Positions 42,746-54,579 of a stretch of DNA of 64,000 nt are shown one piece after another; positions within the stretch are counted from its first letter, which is position 1; every line of letters begins with the position of its first letter. The DNA is from Paramyrothecium sp. XJ0827 (taxonomy: Eukaryota; Ascomycota; Sordariomycetes; Hypocreales; Stachybotryaceae): NCBI GenBank assembly GCA_020881915.1, contig JAJFPB010000004.1, positions 3,596,001 through 3,660,000 of the forward strand, written 5' to 3'. The translations under genes were made by a program, and so were the position numbers. The notes below the pieces were generated by a model. The model did no database searches, had not been told where the DNA came from, and worked only from the letters and a program-made list of their open reading frames with translations.

Positions 42746-43821
42746 AGGACGAGCATTTGAAGGCAACGAACGCTGCAGGGCCGCACGCATCAAACGACGA
42801 TGAAAAAAATACCTCGGGGTGCAAGCGGGCACGCACCACGGATAACGTTGGCATAGACTAATCATGTCTCTCATCAATCCGGGATGCATCGTTCACCTGG
42901 GAGCCATACTTGGGGGAAACATTGAAGGTGGTCATCAGATGTCCGTTTGTGATTGAGTTGTCCATGGGTTTCCTGCAGGAGCCTTGCTGCCGATGCCATA
43001 GTCCTCGTGTTTACCAGTGCGTTGGAATCATGGAACAATATGAGGGCACCCTATCTCTGTCTGTATTTTATGGTGGGGGATGGACTTGGGCTGTCGCTCT
43101 TGGGAGATCTATGAGAGGAACGCAACGCAGAAATTGTTTGCTGGGTTAACAAGGCTGTGTTAGAAAAGAGTCAAACGACACGCTTTGCGGAAAGACTGCA
43201 TGAGTGAGTGCAACGAGAACAAGTTGGTGAACCATTTGACTTTATACCGCACAATCCAGTTGCATCTTCTAAATTGGGGAAGTGAACGGACACTAGATAC
43301 GGTTCATATTCGTCTGATAGTCCACGCTGTTCCATCTCTCACATGGATCGGCAGCATGGTGGTAATCTATATAACGGATTCAATTAGAGCCCGCCATGGA
43401 TTTCCCCACCTAGTTCTAGTGTCCGGATGCAAATTGGATCCGTCGGGGTGAGTGGATGCAAATCGACACTTTGACCACTAGTCGTTGCTGGTCGGATCCA
43501 AATTGCTTCCGTTGCTGGCATGTACACCATGGTGTACACAGAAGCACGGTAGCATGATTTCGGCAACAGTCTTCACGGTTGAGATTGTGCTTGGATGGCA
43601 TGCCTGTTACGTTGGCGCCGCCTAAACGATGATTTCTAATGAACTTTCGCCAGATCAATGGCTGGAAAATCAGCTTAAAAGCACGGCTCCCACAAGAAGC
43701 ATGCATATAGCCCTCGCCTGCTCTGGCTGATCACCAAAGATTTGGTTGCACTATTCAACCGTTGGCTGGAGTTGCTCTGCGACACATCTCCTGTGATTAT
43801 CACACCAGCACAGACAGCATA
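42746..43821. other. Intergenic region
   Basis: About 1.1 kb without a supported gene; short open frames at 42910-43149 and 43185-43451 show no motifs. The start of the NmrA-like gene may be preceded by a few in-frame codons from 43762, but the Met at 43822 fits the Rossmann start. Confidence 0.5.
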
Positions 43822-44660
43822 ATGGCAGGAGACAAGGTCCTTGTGCTCGGGGCAACCGGCCCTGCGGGAATCGTCCTGCTTCGAGAGCTTCTACACCGCC
43901 AACATGCGACCATTGCCTATGTCCGGACACCCTCCAAAGTGCCCCAGGAGCTGAAGGAGAACCCTTTGCTCGAGGTGATTGTTGTGAATGGATTTTGTGT
44001 TCGATCGCATCACTGACTGCGTTGATAAGCTTCGCGAAGGAACAATGGAGGACTCGGCGTCCTTGAGCGCAGCAATTTCCAAATCCTACATCATCGTATC
44101 GCTCCTCGGCCCTAACAGTATCCGCGGCCCAATGCCCTATGCCGACTATTATTCATCCATCTTCCCTATGATGCGCGAGCATCAAGTTCAACGCATCTTG
44201 GCTAGTATGTCTCTCGCATTGCTTTCAAGAAATGGCCTTTCCAGACCTTGGACACCTTGTCAAGTCACTGACGCTAGGTACAACAGTGTGCACCCCATCT
44301 GCAGCCGACCCGAACGACAAGTTCAGTTTTCTCATCAACATCTTTGTGCATCAAGTGTTCAGAGTAGTTGCCTCCGGCGCCTATCAGTGCATGCAACGCA
44401 TCGCGCGAGCTTTCCGCGAAGATGCCCAGGGGCTCGAGTGGACTGTCTTCCGCATCACTGCCATACCAGGCCAGTCCGACGATGCAAGCTGGAAGAAGGA
44501 TCGCGAACACTCGACTTACGTCGGCTATGTTGGCGACAAAGATTGGAAAACTTGGACGAACCGAAGCGGACTCGCGCGATGGCTGGTCGACATGGTGGAG
44601 CAGGGCCAAGGGAAGTGGGTTGGAAAGATGCCAGCTGTTAGCGATCTAACTGTTGCTTAA
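43822..44660 (+). CDS. NAD(P)-binding NmrA/SDR-like protein
   Basis: This is a Rossmann-fold protein of the atypical SDR (NmrA/NAD(P)H-binding) group. Three exons are inferred: 43822 to 43980 (or 43983), 44030-44204 and 44278-44660, giving about 238 residues. The dinucleotide motif is right after the start: VLVLGATGPAG (GxxGxxG type). Further blocks are VSLLGPNSI, then the helix region INIFVHQVFRVVASGAYQ, then LEWTVFRITAIPGQ, which corresponds to the WTI-R-P segment of the family. It ends GKMPAVSDLTVA. The first donor is ambiguous by three bases (GTTGTG or GTGAAT), changing one residue. The expected YxxxK pair of classical SDRs is not seen, as usual for NmrA-type members, so it may be a regulator or a reductase. 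No pathway partner is adjacent. Confidence 0.75.
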
Positions 44661-46070
44661 CCGGAACCAGAGTTGGATGGCTTCTTTTCTCTTTCTTTTA
44701 CAATATCCTATCAATCGAGTTCGAATCATACAATCACGACTGGAGTGTGCCTAATTCTACTGTAGCATCTGTCTCTGACCCGGAATAATGAACCGTGAGT
44801 GGCTGGCGTACTGACCTAGGCTCATGGCTGGTGTCGCAGATTCACAGCAACTTTTCTTTACCACGAGAGACTCTCAAATTTACCTCCTGAATTTTTATTA
44901 CGCCACGGTCAGATGAAAGGGACTCTTCAGAGCTTTGAAGTTCTTCTCATTACGCTTTTACCCCCAACATAAATGATGTAATAAAAAGAAAGAAAGTCCT
45001 TGTTATTCCAAAGGTAGGCCTTGCGAGAATGTCATAATGTCGTAATAACTAAAACGCTGTTAAAAAACAACTAAATCAAGTGGGATGAATATGTACTACA
45101 TCTCCGCTCTAACGTCACATTAAGCCATAATCCAGGAGGGAGGCTGTACATATTAAAAGGGAGTGAATTACATTATTTCCTACTTGAGAATGAGCTTATG
45201 CAATAGCTCCCACGGTAGGTTCATAGGTTGAAGTCTACTTTACTTGGCTGGTGTTAAATCTAAGAAAAAGAAAAGAAAAAAGAAAGGATTATTCTGTAAA
45301 CCCATGCCTTTTGGCCTCCCAAATGGCTTAACAGAAATGACGTTCCTTACACGGACACGGCGCGACAACCCTGTCGACTCCTCCTCAAACCACCCGATTA
45401 AATGTTTTTAGTCGCCAGTTGATCGTCGGTGGCCGCCATCCGAATCATCCGATGCTGCGCTCGTCTGGGGCCCGCATCTGCAAGCCCACCTCCGTCGGGC
45501 TGATCCGCCATCCACTCACAAACACCAATCCACGCCCGAGGTCCGTCTAGGGTCAAGCCATGATGCCTCCTCGGACAGCTTCTGGTCCATGATGCATTCT
45601 CATGTCAGGTCATGCCATACCTCATGCGGCCTCTCCTGCTCAGAAGCGAGGACCAGCCAACCGGGCCGAGGCATGCAATTGCCGTGCACGCGCGTGGGTG
45701 TCGTAGTGGTCCCATCCCATACGAGCGGCATAGGAGCCCGCCCTTGGAGCTCTTGCAGGGGCAGCACACCCGGATGTCATGGCCAATGATGCTGCGAACC
45801 GTGAGCCTGTTTTCCATGACGTTGTCCAAACTGGTGATTGTTGCCATTTCCCGGAAGAGGCGCTCGGCGCTCGCCTAGTTCAGACCGTCTACTGAGGCCA
45901 GCCAAAGTCAATCCAGCACAGCTTGAGTTACACCTATTAGGGTTCATCGATCGATCTCCTCTTTATAGATAGATAGCTTGCCATGTCCCGTTTGCCTGAG
46001 TTCCTCTCGTAAGTCAGGCACTTCAAACCAAATCAGCTCAGCATCAAAGACCACCACCACTTTCCACGCG
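44661..46070. other. Upstream region of phosphoketolase
   Basis: 1.4 kb without a supported gene. The part at 44880-45310 is AT-rich. The last 120 bases contain TTTATAGATAGATAG (about 45962-45976) and CT-rich sequence, plausible core promoter of the phosphoketolase gene. Open frames at 45589-45878 have no motifs. Confidence 0.45.
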
Positions 46071-48683
46071 ATGTCTGAGGTCGAGTCGATCCGCGCCTTT
46101 GGCCCTGCGCGTTCCACAATCAAGGACAAGCCCCTCTCGGACCAAGAGGTTGAGAAGTACAATGACTTCTTCAAGGCGAGCTGCTACCTTGCCTTGGGCA
46201 TGATCTACCTCAAGGAGAACCCCCTGCTCCGCGAGCCTCTCAAGAAGGAACACCTCAAGGCCCGTCTGCTGGGACACTTTGGCTCAACCCCAGGCCAATC
46301 CTTTGTCTACATGCACTTCAACCGTCTCATCAAGAAGTATGACCTTGACGCCTACTTTGTCTCGGGCCCCGGCCATGGTGCGCCCGCTGTTCTCTCCCAA
46401 TCCTTCCTCGAAGGCACTTACTCTGAGGTCTACCCCGAGAAGTCCCAGGATGTCGAGGGCCTCCAGAAGTTCTTCAAATACTTCTCATTTCCTGGTGGCA
46501 CCGGCAGTCACGCAACCCCGGAAGTACCAGGAAGCATCTTGGAAGGTGGTGAGCTCGGCTACTCCATCTCCCGCGCTTTCGGAAGCGTCTTCGACCACCC
46601 CAACTTGATCGCCGTGACCATTGTAGGCGATGGAGAGTCTGAGACTGGTCCCTTGGCCACGTCATGGCACAGCAACAAGTTCCTGAATCCTATTGTCGAT
46701 GGCGCTGTCCTGCCTGTTCTTCACCTCAACGGGTACAAAATCAACAACCCGACAATTCTGGCCCGTATTTCGCACAAGGAGCTTGAGCAGCTCTTCATTG
46801 GCTACGGATGGCAGCCTTACTTTGTCGAAGGCGATGAGCTCAACAGCATGCACCAGGCCATGGCGGCAACACTGGAGCACTGCGTCAAGGAGATCAAGGG
46901 CTACCAGAAGCAAGCCCGAGACAGCGGCAAGGCTTTCCGACCACGATGGCCCATGATCATTCTCAGAAGCCCCAAGGGATGGACGGGCCCCCGCAAGGTT
47001 GATGACAATTACCTGGCTGGATTCTGGCGTGCCCACCAGGTTCCCATTACCGACCCGACCACTAACGCCGAACACTTGAAGATCTTGGAGAGCTGGCTCC
47101 GCAGCTATGAGCCTGATCGACTCTTTGACAAGACTGGCAAGCCTATTGCCGCACTCACCGAGATGTGTCCCACCGGCAATCGCCGGATGAGTTCGAATCC
47201 AGTAGCTAATGGTGGCTTGATCAAGAAGCCCCTCAAGATGCCGGACTTCAGGGACTATGCCATTAAGGTCGACCGCTCCGCCGTCACAATGGCGGGTAGC
47301 ATGCGGAACATGGCAGTTTTCCTACGCGATGTCATCGCCATGAACCCTCACAACTTCAGGCTGTTCGGTCCGGATGAAACGGAATCAAATAAGCTAGCCG
47401 GCGTGTACGACGCTGGCAAGAAGGTATGGATGGGCGAGTACTTCGAAGAGGATGCCAACGGAGGCAACCTGGCCATGGAGGGTCGCGTCATGGAGATGCT
47501 TTCGGAGCATACCTGCGAAGGCTGGCTTGAAGGCTATGTCCTGAGCGGTCGACATGGACTGCTCAACAGTTACGAGCCATTCATTCACGTCATTGATTCC
47601 ATGGTCAACCAGGTAAGAAACATCTCTCCAGCGTTGCGAACGTAATGCTAACGACGACAAAGCACTGCAAATGGATTGAGAAATGTCTGGAGGTGGAGTG
47701 GCGAGCCAAGGTTGCCTCTCTCAACATTCTTCTTACTGCCGTTGTTTGGAGACAAGATCATAACGGCTTTACACGTTAGTTGACACCCCTCATCTCGCTT
47801 CGTGTCTCAGTTTCTAACACTTTCCTGCAGACCAAGATCCTGGCTTTTTGGATGTTGTGGCAAACAAGAGCCCTGAAGTTGTCCGAATTTACCTTCCGCC
47901 TGACGGCAACTGTTTACTTTCTGGTTAGTAGAACGATTCCTTTGAAAACTCCAGAAACACTGACAAGGCACAGTCATGGACCATTGCTTCCGCTCCGTCA
48001 ACTACGTCAATGTTGTGGTTGCCGATAAGCAGGACCACCTGCAATACCTAGACATGCAACAGGCTATCGAGCACTGCACCAAGGGCATTGGCATTTGGCC
48101 CCAGTTCAGTACCGATGCAGGCAAAGAGCCTGATCTTGTCATGGCGTCGTGCGGAGACGTCAGCACACACGAATCGCTGGCTGCCATTGACCTTCTCCTC
48201 GACCACTTCCCCGAGCTAAAGATTCGCTGCGTCAACTGCGTTGATCTGTTCAAGCTGATCCACCGGAGCGATCATCCACACGGCCTCACGGATGCAGAAT
48301 GGACGAGCATCTTCACGGAAAACACACCGATCATCTTCAATTTCCACAGCTACCCGTGGATGATCCACCGCTTGACGTACAAGCGTCCGGGCAACCAAAA
48401 CCTCCACGTCCGCGGATACAAGGAAAAGGGCAACATCGACACCCCTCTTGAGCTTGCCATCCGCAACCAGACAGACAGGTTCAGCCTGGCCATTGATGCC
48501 ATCGACCGTATGAAGGTTCTCGGAAACAGGGGCTCTGCGGCGAGGCAGGCCCTTCTCAACGCCCAGATCGATGCTCGCACCGTGGCCTTTGAGACGGGCA
48601 TGGACCCTCTGTTCCTTACCCAGTGGCAGTGGAAGCGTGGCGGGCTGTGGAAGCAAGCTACTGACAAGCTGGTATCTCGATGA
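46071..48683 (+). CDS. Xylulose-5-phosphate/fructose-6-phosphate phosphoketolase
   Basis: The enzyme is thiamine-diphosphate dependent and splits xylulose 5-phosphate (and often fructose 6-phosphate) with phosphate to acetyl phosphate plus glyceraldehyde 3-phosphate (or erythrose 4-phosphate). Four exons (46071-47612, 47663-47774, 47831-47923, 47974-48683) give 818 residues, the family's usual length. The start [16 protein letters not shown] is typical of fungal members; the frame is open further upstream to 45978 without similarity. Family blocks include [41 protein letters not shown], the ThDP/Mg motif [32 protein letters not shown], and late [16 protein letters not shown] and [15 protein letters not shown]. 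All introns lie in the last third. Fungal phosphoketolases are known, for example from insect-pathogenic Metarhizium, and are thought to be of bacterial origin. Confidence 0.96.
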
Positions 48684-49006
48684 GTGATATCCTAGAGGGG
48701 GCACAGGATGCGCATCGCGCTGTAAGCTGGAGACGAAAGGTTCTCGTTTCGCAGGAGTTCGTTAGTTTGTGTCTTTCCTATCCTAAATCTTCTATCACAT
48801 AATAGTGTGGACAAATTACGCGAGAGATATCACTACGCCTAATCAAACTCTCATTTAACTTGCTCATTTTCTGTAATGACTGTGCCATCACTCTCAATCG
48901 ACAAAATGAACCCGTGAGTCTCGACCATTTAGGAGTGTCCACGGGAGTTAAATATCACACGATCCAGCCCCAATTCCGTGGAAGAACGACATCATGATGA
49001 TAATAT
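48684..49006. other. Convergent intergenic region
   Basis: This 323-base AT-rich gap separates the phosphoketolase and GNAT genes, whose ends face each other. No gene is seen. Confidence 0.6.
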
Positions 49007-49660
49007 TCACGACTCCTTTCGCGCCACGGCATCCCTTTTCATATGCCACGTCTTGGCAATGTCCCCAAACTGAGAAACCTCGACCGTGTGAAAGCCATGA
49101 TGCTCGTATAAGCCCTTGCCCTCGTCTGAAGCGTTGACATACACCGCCCAGCCATCCTGGTCGGCCTTGTGCACGCCGTATCGCATGAGCAAGTCGCCGA
49201 TGCCCCTGCGTTGACAGTCCTGCCGCACAACCAGCATGGACAGGAACCAGTGGGCTTCGCCGCCTATGATGCGCCGCGACACGTCGTAGTTGGCCTGGAA
49301 GAAGCGCGCGGCGAACTCGGCGTCGCCTTCGGCCGGGTACATGCTCGCCGTGAAGACGAGTCGCGGTGGGTCCTCGGCGGCGGGATCGCGGGCGGCGCGG
49401 CGAACCCACCGCGCCCAGCCGACGATGACGGGCGGGCGGCTGCTGTCCTCCTCGTCCCTGAGGACGGCGAGAATCATGTGAGAGTCCTGGTCTTTGATGT
49501 TTTTTCTGGCCCAAAGTGCGTAGAACTCGCGGCAACTCGGTTCAGAGGGAGGGAAGCAACGGTCGTTGAAGCGGTTTTCCTTGAAGGCGGAGAAGAGGAC
49601 CGAGACCATCTCAGGTACATTCTTCTTCGCCGCTGTGCGTAAAGTAAGCTTCGGCGCCAT
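49007..49660 (-). CDS. GNAT-family N-acetyltransferase
   Basis: This single-exon gene codes for 217 residues. It is a GCN5-related N-acetyltransferase that would transfer an acetyl group from acetyl-CoA to an amine; the substrate is unknown. The start MAPKLTLRTAAKKNVPEM gives the usual first strand and helix. The acetyl-CoA site (motif A) is seen as LSMLVVRQDCQRRGIGDLLM, with the RRGIG pyrophosphate loop at about residues 152-156. Motif B includes VYVNASDEGKGLYEHHGF, and the last strand is VEVSQFGDI. This pattern is that of the many small fungal GNAT proteins that act on small molecules, not of histone acetyltransferases. Two alternative-frame open frames over the same DNA are shadows. It neighbours an acetyl-phosphate-producing enzyme, but a link is speculation. 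Confidence 0.87.
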   Translation of the reverse strand: MAPKLTLRTAAKKNVPEMVSVLFSAFKENRFNDRCFPPSEPSCREFYALWARKNIKDQDSHMILAVLRDEEDSSRPPVIVGWARWVRRAARDPAAEDPPRLVFTASMYPAEGDAEFAARFFQANYDVSRRIIGGEAHWFLSMLVVRQDCQRRGIGDLLMRYGVHKADQDGWAVYVNASDEGKGLYEHHGFHTVEVSQFGDIAKTWHMKRDAVARKES

Positions 49661-50801
49661 TATTGATAACAGTCTAATGCTTCAACGGTTGAGTTCGTGG
49701 TGGAGAAACGCTGTTTGGTCGAGAGTGAAATCCTGGGTTCGTTGCACAGCTTATATGCGCGGCGTGACTCACCGAGAAGAGACCCGATAATGCAATTGAA
49801 GCTGAGCTCAAGCTCTGATTTGCCATGGAAATGATGTTTGCTTTTTGATTGTATAACTCGAAAAGGTCAAGCCTTGCGAATTCTGGCTTCCCATTTCGGT
49901 AGCCGAAGTTGCACTTTGACGTGAGTTGTTCGACGAGTTTCTCTGTGGTGATGCTTTATGCCTCGCGCTGCCTTTTGGGAAGGGCAAAAATCCATGCTGC
50001 ACCAAAACATTGCCCTCAGAAGACAAAGTAGCCTCAAGGCATTCAGAAGAAGATGGAGTTCTTTCTGAAAATACACGAGGGAGCGAAGTCACTTGACGTA
50101 GTACACACCCAAAGCGAGTGACAAACAAGGCAAGGCCGTCAGGAGGATGATCCCAGATACTCGCACTGTTCACTTTATTTCGTGCCCTCAAAAAATAGGA
50201 TCAAAAATATTTATATATGCATAAATGTTTGGGTGGCAAACAATGCATCTAGATGACCTCTTATATGGAAAACACAAAGTTTGTATTTGTGTCAACTTGA
50301 AGTAAGAGAAAGAGAAGCATGAGGGAAGAGGAATTTCACATCTAGCCTCTTCCACCATCCACTTGACACCATCAACCGCTATAGTTGTTTACACACAAAG
50401 CAGGTCTATTGGTTGCAGCTACAATGGCGGTACATCCAACCATGCCATAGAAAAATGGAGACAGTTTCTGGGAGAGTCTCGTGACAAAAGCATTCCAAAA
50501 TCCATCTTTGCGCACTACTAATCAGTCTTAGTTTTGATTTGCTGTGTTTGTCCCTTGTCCACATTCGGCAGACGGAGGATGCTTCAGGCCATCCCAACTG
50601 CCGTCGGGGTGTCACCCGCCCGTGTGACGTCAACCCTCAACCTAAGGTAAGGTAAGGTAGCTTTATCATTCCAACTGTCGAAAAGCTTCTCTGCGATTAT
50701 TCCCTCTCCCCTCATCACATAACGTGAAACCGCATCGCGCAAAACAAGCTGAACGATCCGCACATTGATCAAGAAAAACACCCAGCTCGCTGTCTGCAAT
50801 C
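49661..50801. other. Intergenic region
   Basis: About 1.1 kb upstream of the GNAT gene with no supported gene. A TAAGG triple repeat is at 50643-50658. AT-rich sequence at 50190-50300. Confidence 0.5.
50643..50658. repeat. TAAGG pentamer repeat
   Basis: Three tandem copies of TAAGG. Similar TAAGGTA/TACCTTA motifs recur in other intergenic regions of the window (about 455-520, 21280-21293). Confidence 0.75.
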
Positions 50802-51046
50802 ATGGATCACCGACCAGAAACCCCCAAGCCGGGAACGCCCATTCCAAGTGGACCCATTCGGAACGACGGCGACGGCACGGCGGATTTCTAGATGACCTGT
50901 CACCGGAACAGCAGCCTGCGTCAATCAACCTGGTTGCAAAGAACACAGGTATGCCTTTGCCGGCTGACGAGGGGAACCCGGCTGATTCGGCTCATAGAAA
51001 GCTTCCAAAAAAGCTGCTGAAAGTTGGGACGCTGGGGCAAAGTCTG
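50802..51046 (+). pseudogene. Small broken gene, unknown family
   Basis: An ATG at 50802 opens a 29-codon frame rich in Pro, Gly and Asp (MDHRPETPKPGTPIPSG) that stops at 50889-50891. Immediately there, a neighbouring frame continues with protein-like sequence, LDDLSPEQQPASINLVAKNT, up to a GTATGC donor at 50949. After a 53-base intron, 51002 continues in phase with ASKKAAESWDAGAKS to another possible donor (GTTGCG) at 51047. One base missing at about 50888 explains the break. Nothing convincing follows downstream. I do not recognise the family. It may be a truncated pseudogene, a gene with a sequencing error, or chance; the in-phase intron of typical size argues for a former gene. Confidence 0.35.
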
Positions 51047-51530
51047 GTTGCGTGTCGCATCGTCTATTGCTCTGCTGTAAAGTCGTGGGCTTTCGCGTTC
51101 AAAGTGTCTTGCCGTAGTACTCCTCATTACAGTCAAAACATACTAAATTCTGTTTCCCGCTGCGTACCAGCTCTAGCTATTCATGGTGCTTTGTAGAATA
51201 TGGATCACTTCGCAATCCTGCTTATGATCGGAAAGACCGAGAAAGTGGGATCAGTGGGGATGTAGACATCACCATTTTTCAGTGCCGCGTTCCGTATCCA
51301 ACCAATTTACAAGGCATCTCTTTTCCGTCTTCAAAAAACTAGCTACAAAGTCTTAAATTCTCTCGTGCGGGAATGGAAGAAGGACTGTCATAACTCCTAC
51401 ACTCGTAATGAGATCTGTGGTCGTATCCATCCAAAGTGCCTGAAAGCTTATCACCACAAGCAACTTTATCTCAACAACCTGCTGGTTTGAGTCATTCCTC
51501 ACTTCCTACAACCATTCCCAACTCGCCGTG
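51047..51530. other. Intergenic region before ankyrin gene
   Basis: These 484 bases probably include the 3' remains of the broken gene and the ankyrin promoter. No motif is recognised. Confidence 0.45.
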
Positions 51531-52122
51531 ATGGATAACACAGGGTCATCTGCCGCTTCGCAGAGCAACACAGGGTCTGTTAGCACCCTCCCGCCGGAGG
51601 CTATCGCTCTGGCGGCCAGGATGTACGACGGCGCTCGACGTGGCGATATACCAATCTTCCAGCAGGCACTTCCCGCTGGCCTCCCGCCCAACATGACCAA
51701 CGAGAAAGGCGACACCTTGGTGAGCCAGCAACCTGTCCCCGAGTCCCAGTTTCCAATCGGACCAAGTTGTTAACCTATTCAAGCTGATGTTGGCTGCGTA
51801 TCATGGCCACGCAGAGCTGGTTGAGCTACTCATACAGCACGGCGCTGACCCCAACCGGCTGAACGACAGAGGGCAGAGCCCGCTGGCCGGTGCTGTGTTC
51901 AAGAAAGAGGACGCCGTCATCGAGGTAAGAGGGCTCTCAAGACTCCATACATGAATCGATCTTGCTCTGACTGGCTGTCAGGCATTACTGAAAGGCGGCG
52001 CCGACCCTGAATATGGCAACCCAAGCGCAATGCAGAGCATTGACCTGTTCAAGGCGGAGGATCAGTGGAAGGCCAAGTTCGAGGCCGCGCCAGGCAGAGG
52101 GAAAGCCCAAGCACCTCCCTAA
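51531..52122 (+). CDS. Small ankyrin-repeat protein
   Basis: Three exons (51531-51719, 51784-51924, 51982-52122) give 156 residues. After a Ser/Thr-rich N-terminus (MDNTGSSAASQSNTGS), two to three ankyrin repeats follow. The first is partial (ALAARMYDGARRGDI, then NMTNEKGDTL), the second is complete (LMLAAYHGHAELVELLIQHGADPNRLNDRGQSPL), and the third is shortened (AGAVFKKEDAVIEALLKGGADPEYGNPSAMQS). The C-terminus is charged (LFKAEDQWKAKFEAAP). Introns fall in phase 0 at repeat borders, with GTGAGC and GTAAGA donors. Such small ankyrin proteins are adaptors by family; fungal and yeast homologues of this size exist, but no partner can be named. Confidence 0.85.
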
Positions 52123-52708
52123 TGTACAATTTGATAATATGTTTGCCATTTGCCGCAGGCATGAAGTAACAATCTAAATAGAAGATCATCCCAATGGCTG
52201 TGGGTAAGGGCTGCATGTCTCGAGTCCATGAATTCTGAATTCATTGTTTCTTCGTTTGCAAAAGCTCTAAGAACAGAAAAAAAAGGAAAAAGGAAGGAAA
52301 AAAAGAAGCCCTTTATAGGCACTCGGAAACATCGATATCAGACCATCCCCATCTCGCCCAAAAATGGCAAAAAATCAAGCATAGGCTACAGGTGCAACTT
52401 TCAAGAATGACAAGCCCCGGGCTCGAAGCCAAACCCGCCTACCCTAAATCTGCTTACCTGATCATGGTGTTTAGGGGTTCACCTCCCGGCTTTGGAGGGG
52501 TTGAGCTACAAGCAATTTTTGGTCCGTGCACGCTTCGGGGCAGAGACATCACCAGAGAGAAGGCTGCCACAATTTTTTGGAAGCTCTCGACGCCGCCCGC
52601 ACCACGCAACGACCGCCCTCAACCATCACTCTCCTCCACCCGCGGGAACGGCCTTAGTCTTACTTTACCTCGGAGATTATAGGCTAGGAACAGAGAATCA
52701 CCGCCATA
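52123..52708. other. Intergenic region before CCT eta
   Basis: These 586 bases contain an A-rich tract at about 52275-52305 near the ankyrin 3' end and GAATTC repeats at 52231-52244. The CCT7 promoter must lie here. No gene is seen. Confidence 0.5.
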
Positions 52709-54579
52709 ATGTCGTTCGGAGGCCAGACCCCGACCATCATCGTCCTCAAGGAAGGTTCGTTTACCCCACCGCCGCACCGCGAGCCCACCGCAATCTCGTG
52801 GCCGTAGCCGGTAGCTAACTGTCACCGTCCAGGAACCGATACTTCCCAGGGCAAAGGACAAATTATCTCCAACATCAATGCTTGTTTAGCGGTGCAGGCT
52901 ACGATCAAGTCGACACTCGGCCCCTACGGCGGCGACTTGTTGATGGTGAACGAGAATGGAAAGCAGACGATTACCAACGACGGCGCGACTGTCATGAAGG
53001 TACGATCGAGCTTGATACTGCCGCCTAAGGCTTGCTTGTTAGAGACCCATGACTGACCAAAACAGCTCCTCGACATCGTCCATCCCGCTGCCCGCATCCT
53101 CGTCGACATTGCCCGATCGCAAGACGCAGAAGTTGGAGACGGTACCACCTCTGTCGTCGTCCTGGCCGGCGAGATCCTCAAGGAGGTTAAGGAGCATGTG
53201 GAGCAAGGAGTCAGCCCGCAGATCATCATCAAGGGCTTGAGGAAATCGGCGCAGATGGCTGTTAACAAGATCAAGGAGATTGCCGTGAGCACGAACGAAG
53301 GCAACCAGCGGGATACCTTGACCAAGCTGGCGGCTACGGCCATGACCAGCAAGTTGATCAAGCGAAACACCGAGTTCTTCACAAAGAGTAAGGCAGACCC
53401 CTGCATAGATTGGCGGTCTACGTGTCTAACCGGGTTGCAGTGGTTGTCGACGCTGTCCTGTCGCTGGACCAGGATGACTTGAACGAGAAGCTCATCGGAA
53501 TCAAGAAGATTCCCGGAGGCTCCCTTACCGAATCCCTCTTCGTCAATGGTGTCGCTTTCAAGAAGACCTTCGCCTACGCCGGTTTCGAGCAGCAGCCCAA
53601 GTCCTTCAAGAAGCCCAAGGTTGTATGCCTGAACGTCGAGCTGGAGCTCAAGGCAGAGAAGGACAACGCCGAGGTGCGCGTCGAGCAAGTTTCAGAATAC
53701 CAGGCCATCGTCGATGCGGAGTGGCAGATTATTTACAAGAAGCTGGAGGCCGTCTCCAAGACCGGCGCCAAGGTTGTGCTCAGCAAGCTGCCCATTGGTG
53801 ACTTGGCCACTCAATACTTTGCGGACCGTGACATCTTCTGCGCCGGCCGTGTTGCCTCAGAAGATATGGAGCGCGTGGTTCAGGCCACCGGTGCCGTTGT
53901 CCAGTCTACCTGCTCAGATATTCTGGCTGAGCACCTGGGAACCTGCGGCACCTTTGAGGAGCGCCAGATTGGCGGTGAGCGCTTCAACTTTTTCCAGGAG
54001 TGCCCCGAGGCCAAGACCTGCACGCTTGTGCTTCGAGGTGGTGCCGAGCAGTTCATCGCGGAAGTTGAGCGATCTCTGCACGACGCCATCATGATTGTCA
54101 AGCGGGCCATCCGCAACAAGTCCATTGTTGGCGGTGGCGGTGCGACCGAGATGGAAATCTCTGCCTACCTGCACGGATTCGCGGACGTGAACATGCGCAA
54201 CAAGCAACAGGGCATCATCAAGTCATTTGCCAAGGCCCTGGAGATCATCCCCCGGCAGCTGTGCGACAATGCCGGTTTCGACGCGACAGACATTCTTAAC
54301 AAGTTGCGTGTGGAGCACCGCAAGGGCAACACGTGGGCAGGCGTCGACTTCCAGAACGAAGGCGTGACGGACATGATGGAGCGCTTTGTGTGGGAGCCCG
54401 CACTGGTCAAGACCAACGCCATCTCGGCGGCGACGGAGGCCAGCTGCTTGATCCTCGGAGTCGACGAGACAATCCGGAACGAGGAAAGCCAGCAGCCCCA
54501 AGGACCGGGCCAGCAACTGCCGCCGGGAGCGGCGCAGAGAGCGCTCCGGGGCCGCGGACGTGGTATGCCACGCCGGTAA
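52709..54579 (+). CDS. cct7: T-complex protein 1 subunit eta (CCT7)
   Basis: This is the eta subunit of the cytosolic CCT/TRiC chaperonin, which folds actin and tubulin with ATP. Four exons (52709-52754, 52833-52999, 53066-53387, 53441-54579) give 557 residues. The N-terminus [24 protein letters not shown] is typical of eta. ATP-site motifs are [19 protein letters not shown] and [17 protein letters not shown] in the equatorial domain. Then come the apical domain ([21 protein letters not shown]) and the return to the equatorial domain with [15 protein letters not shown] and [12 protein letters not shown]. The C-terminal tail ends [12 protein letters not shown], the flexible Gly/Arg tail of this subunit. 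Three introns cluster in the 5' half. No changes in catalytic positions are seen. Confidence 0.97.
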
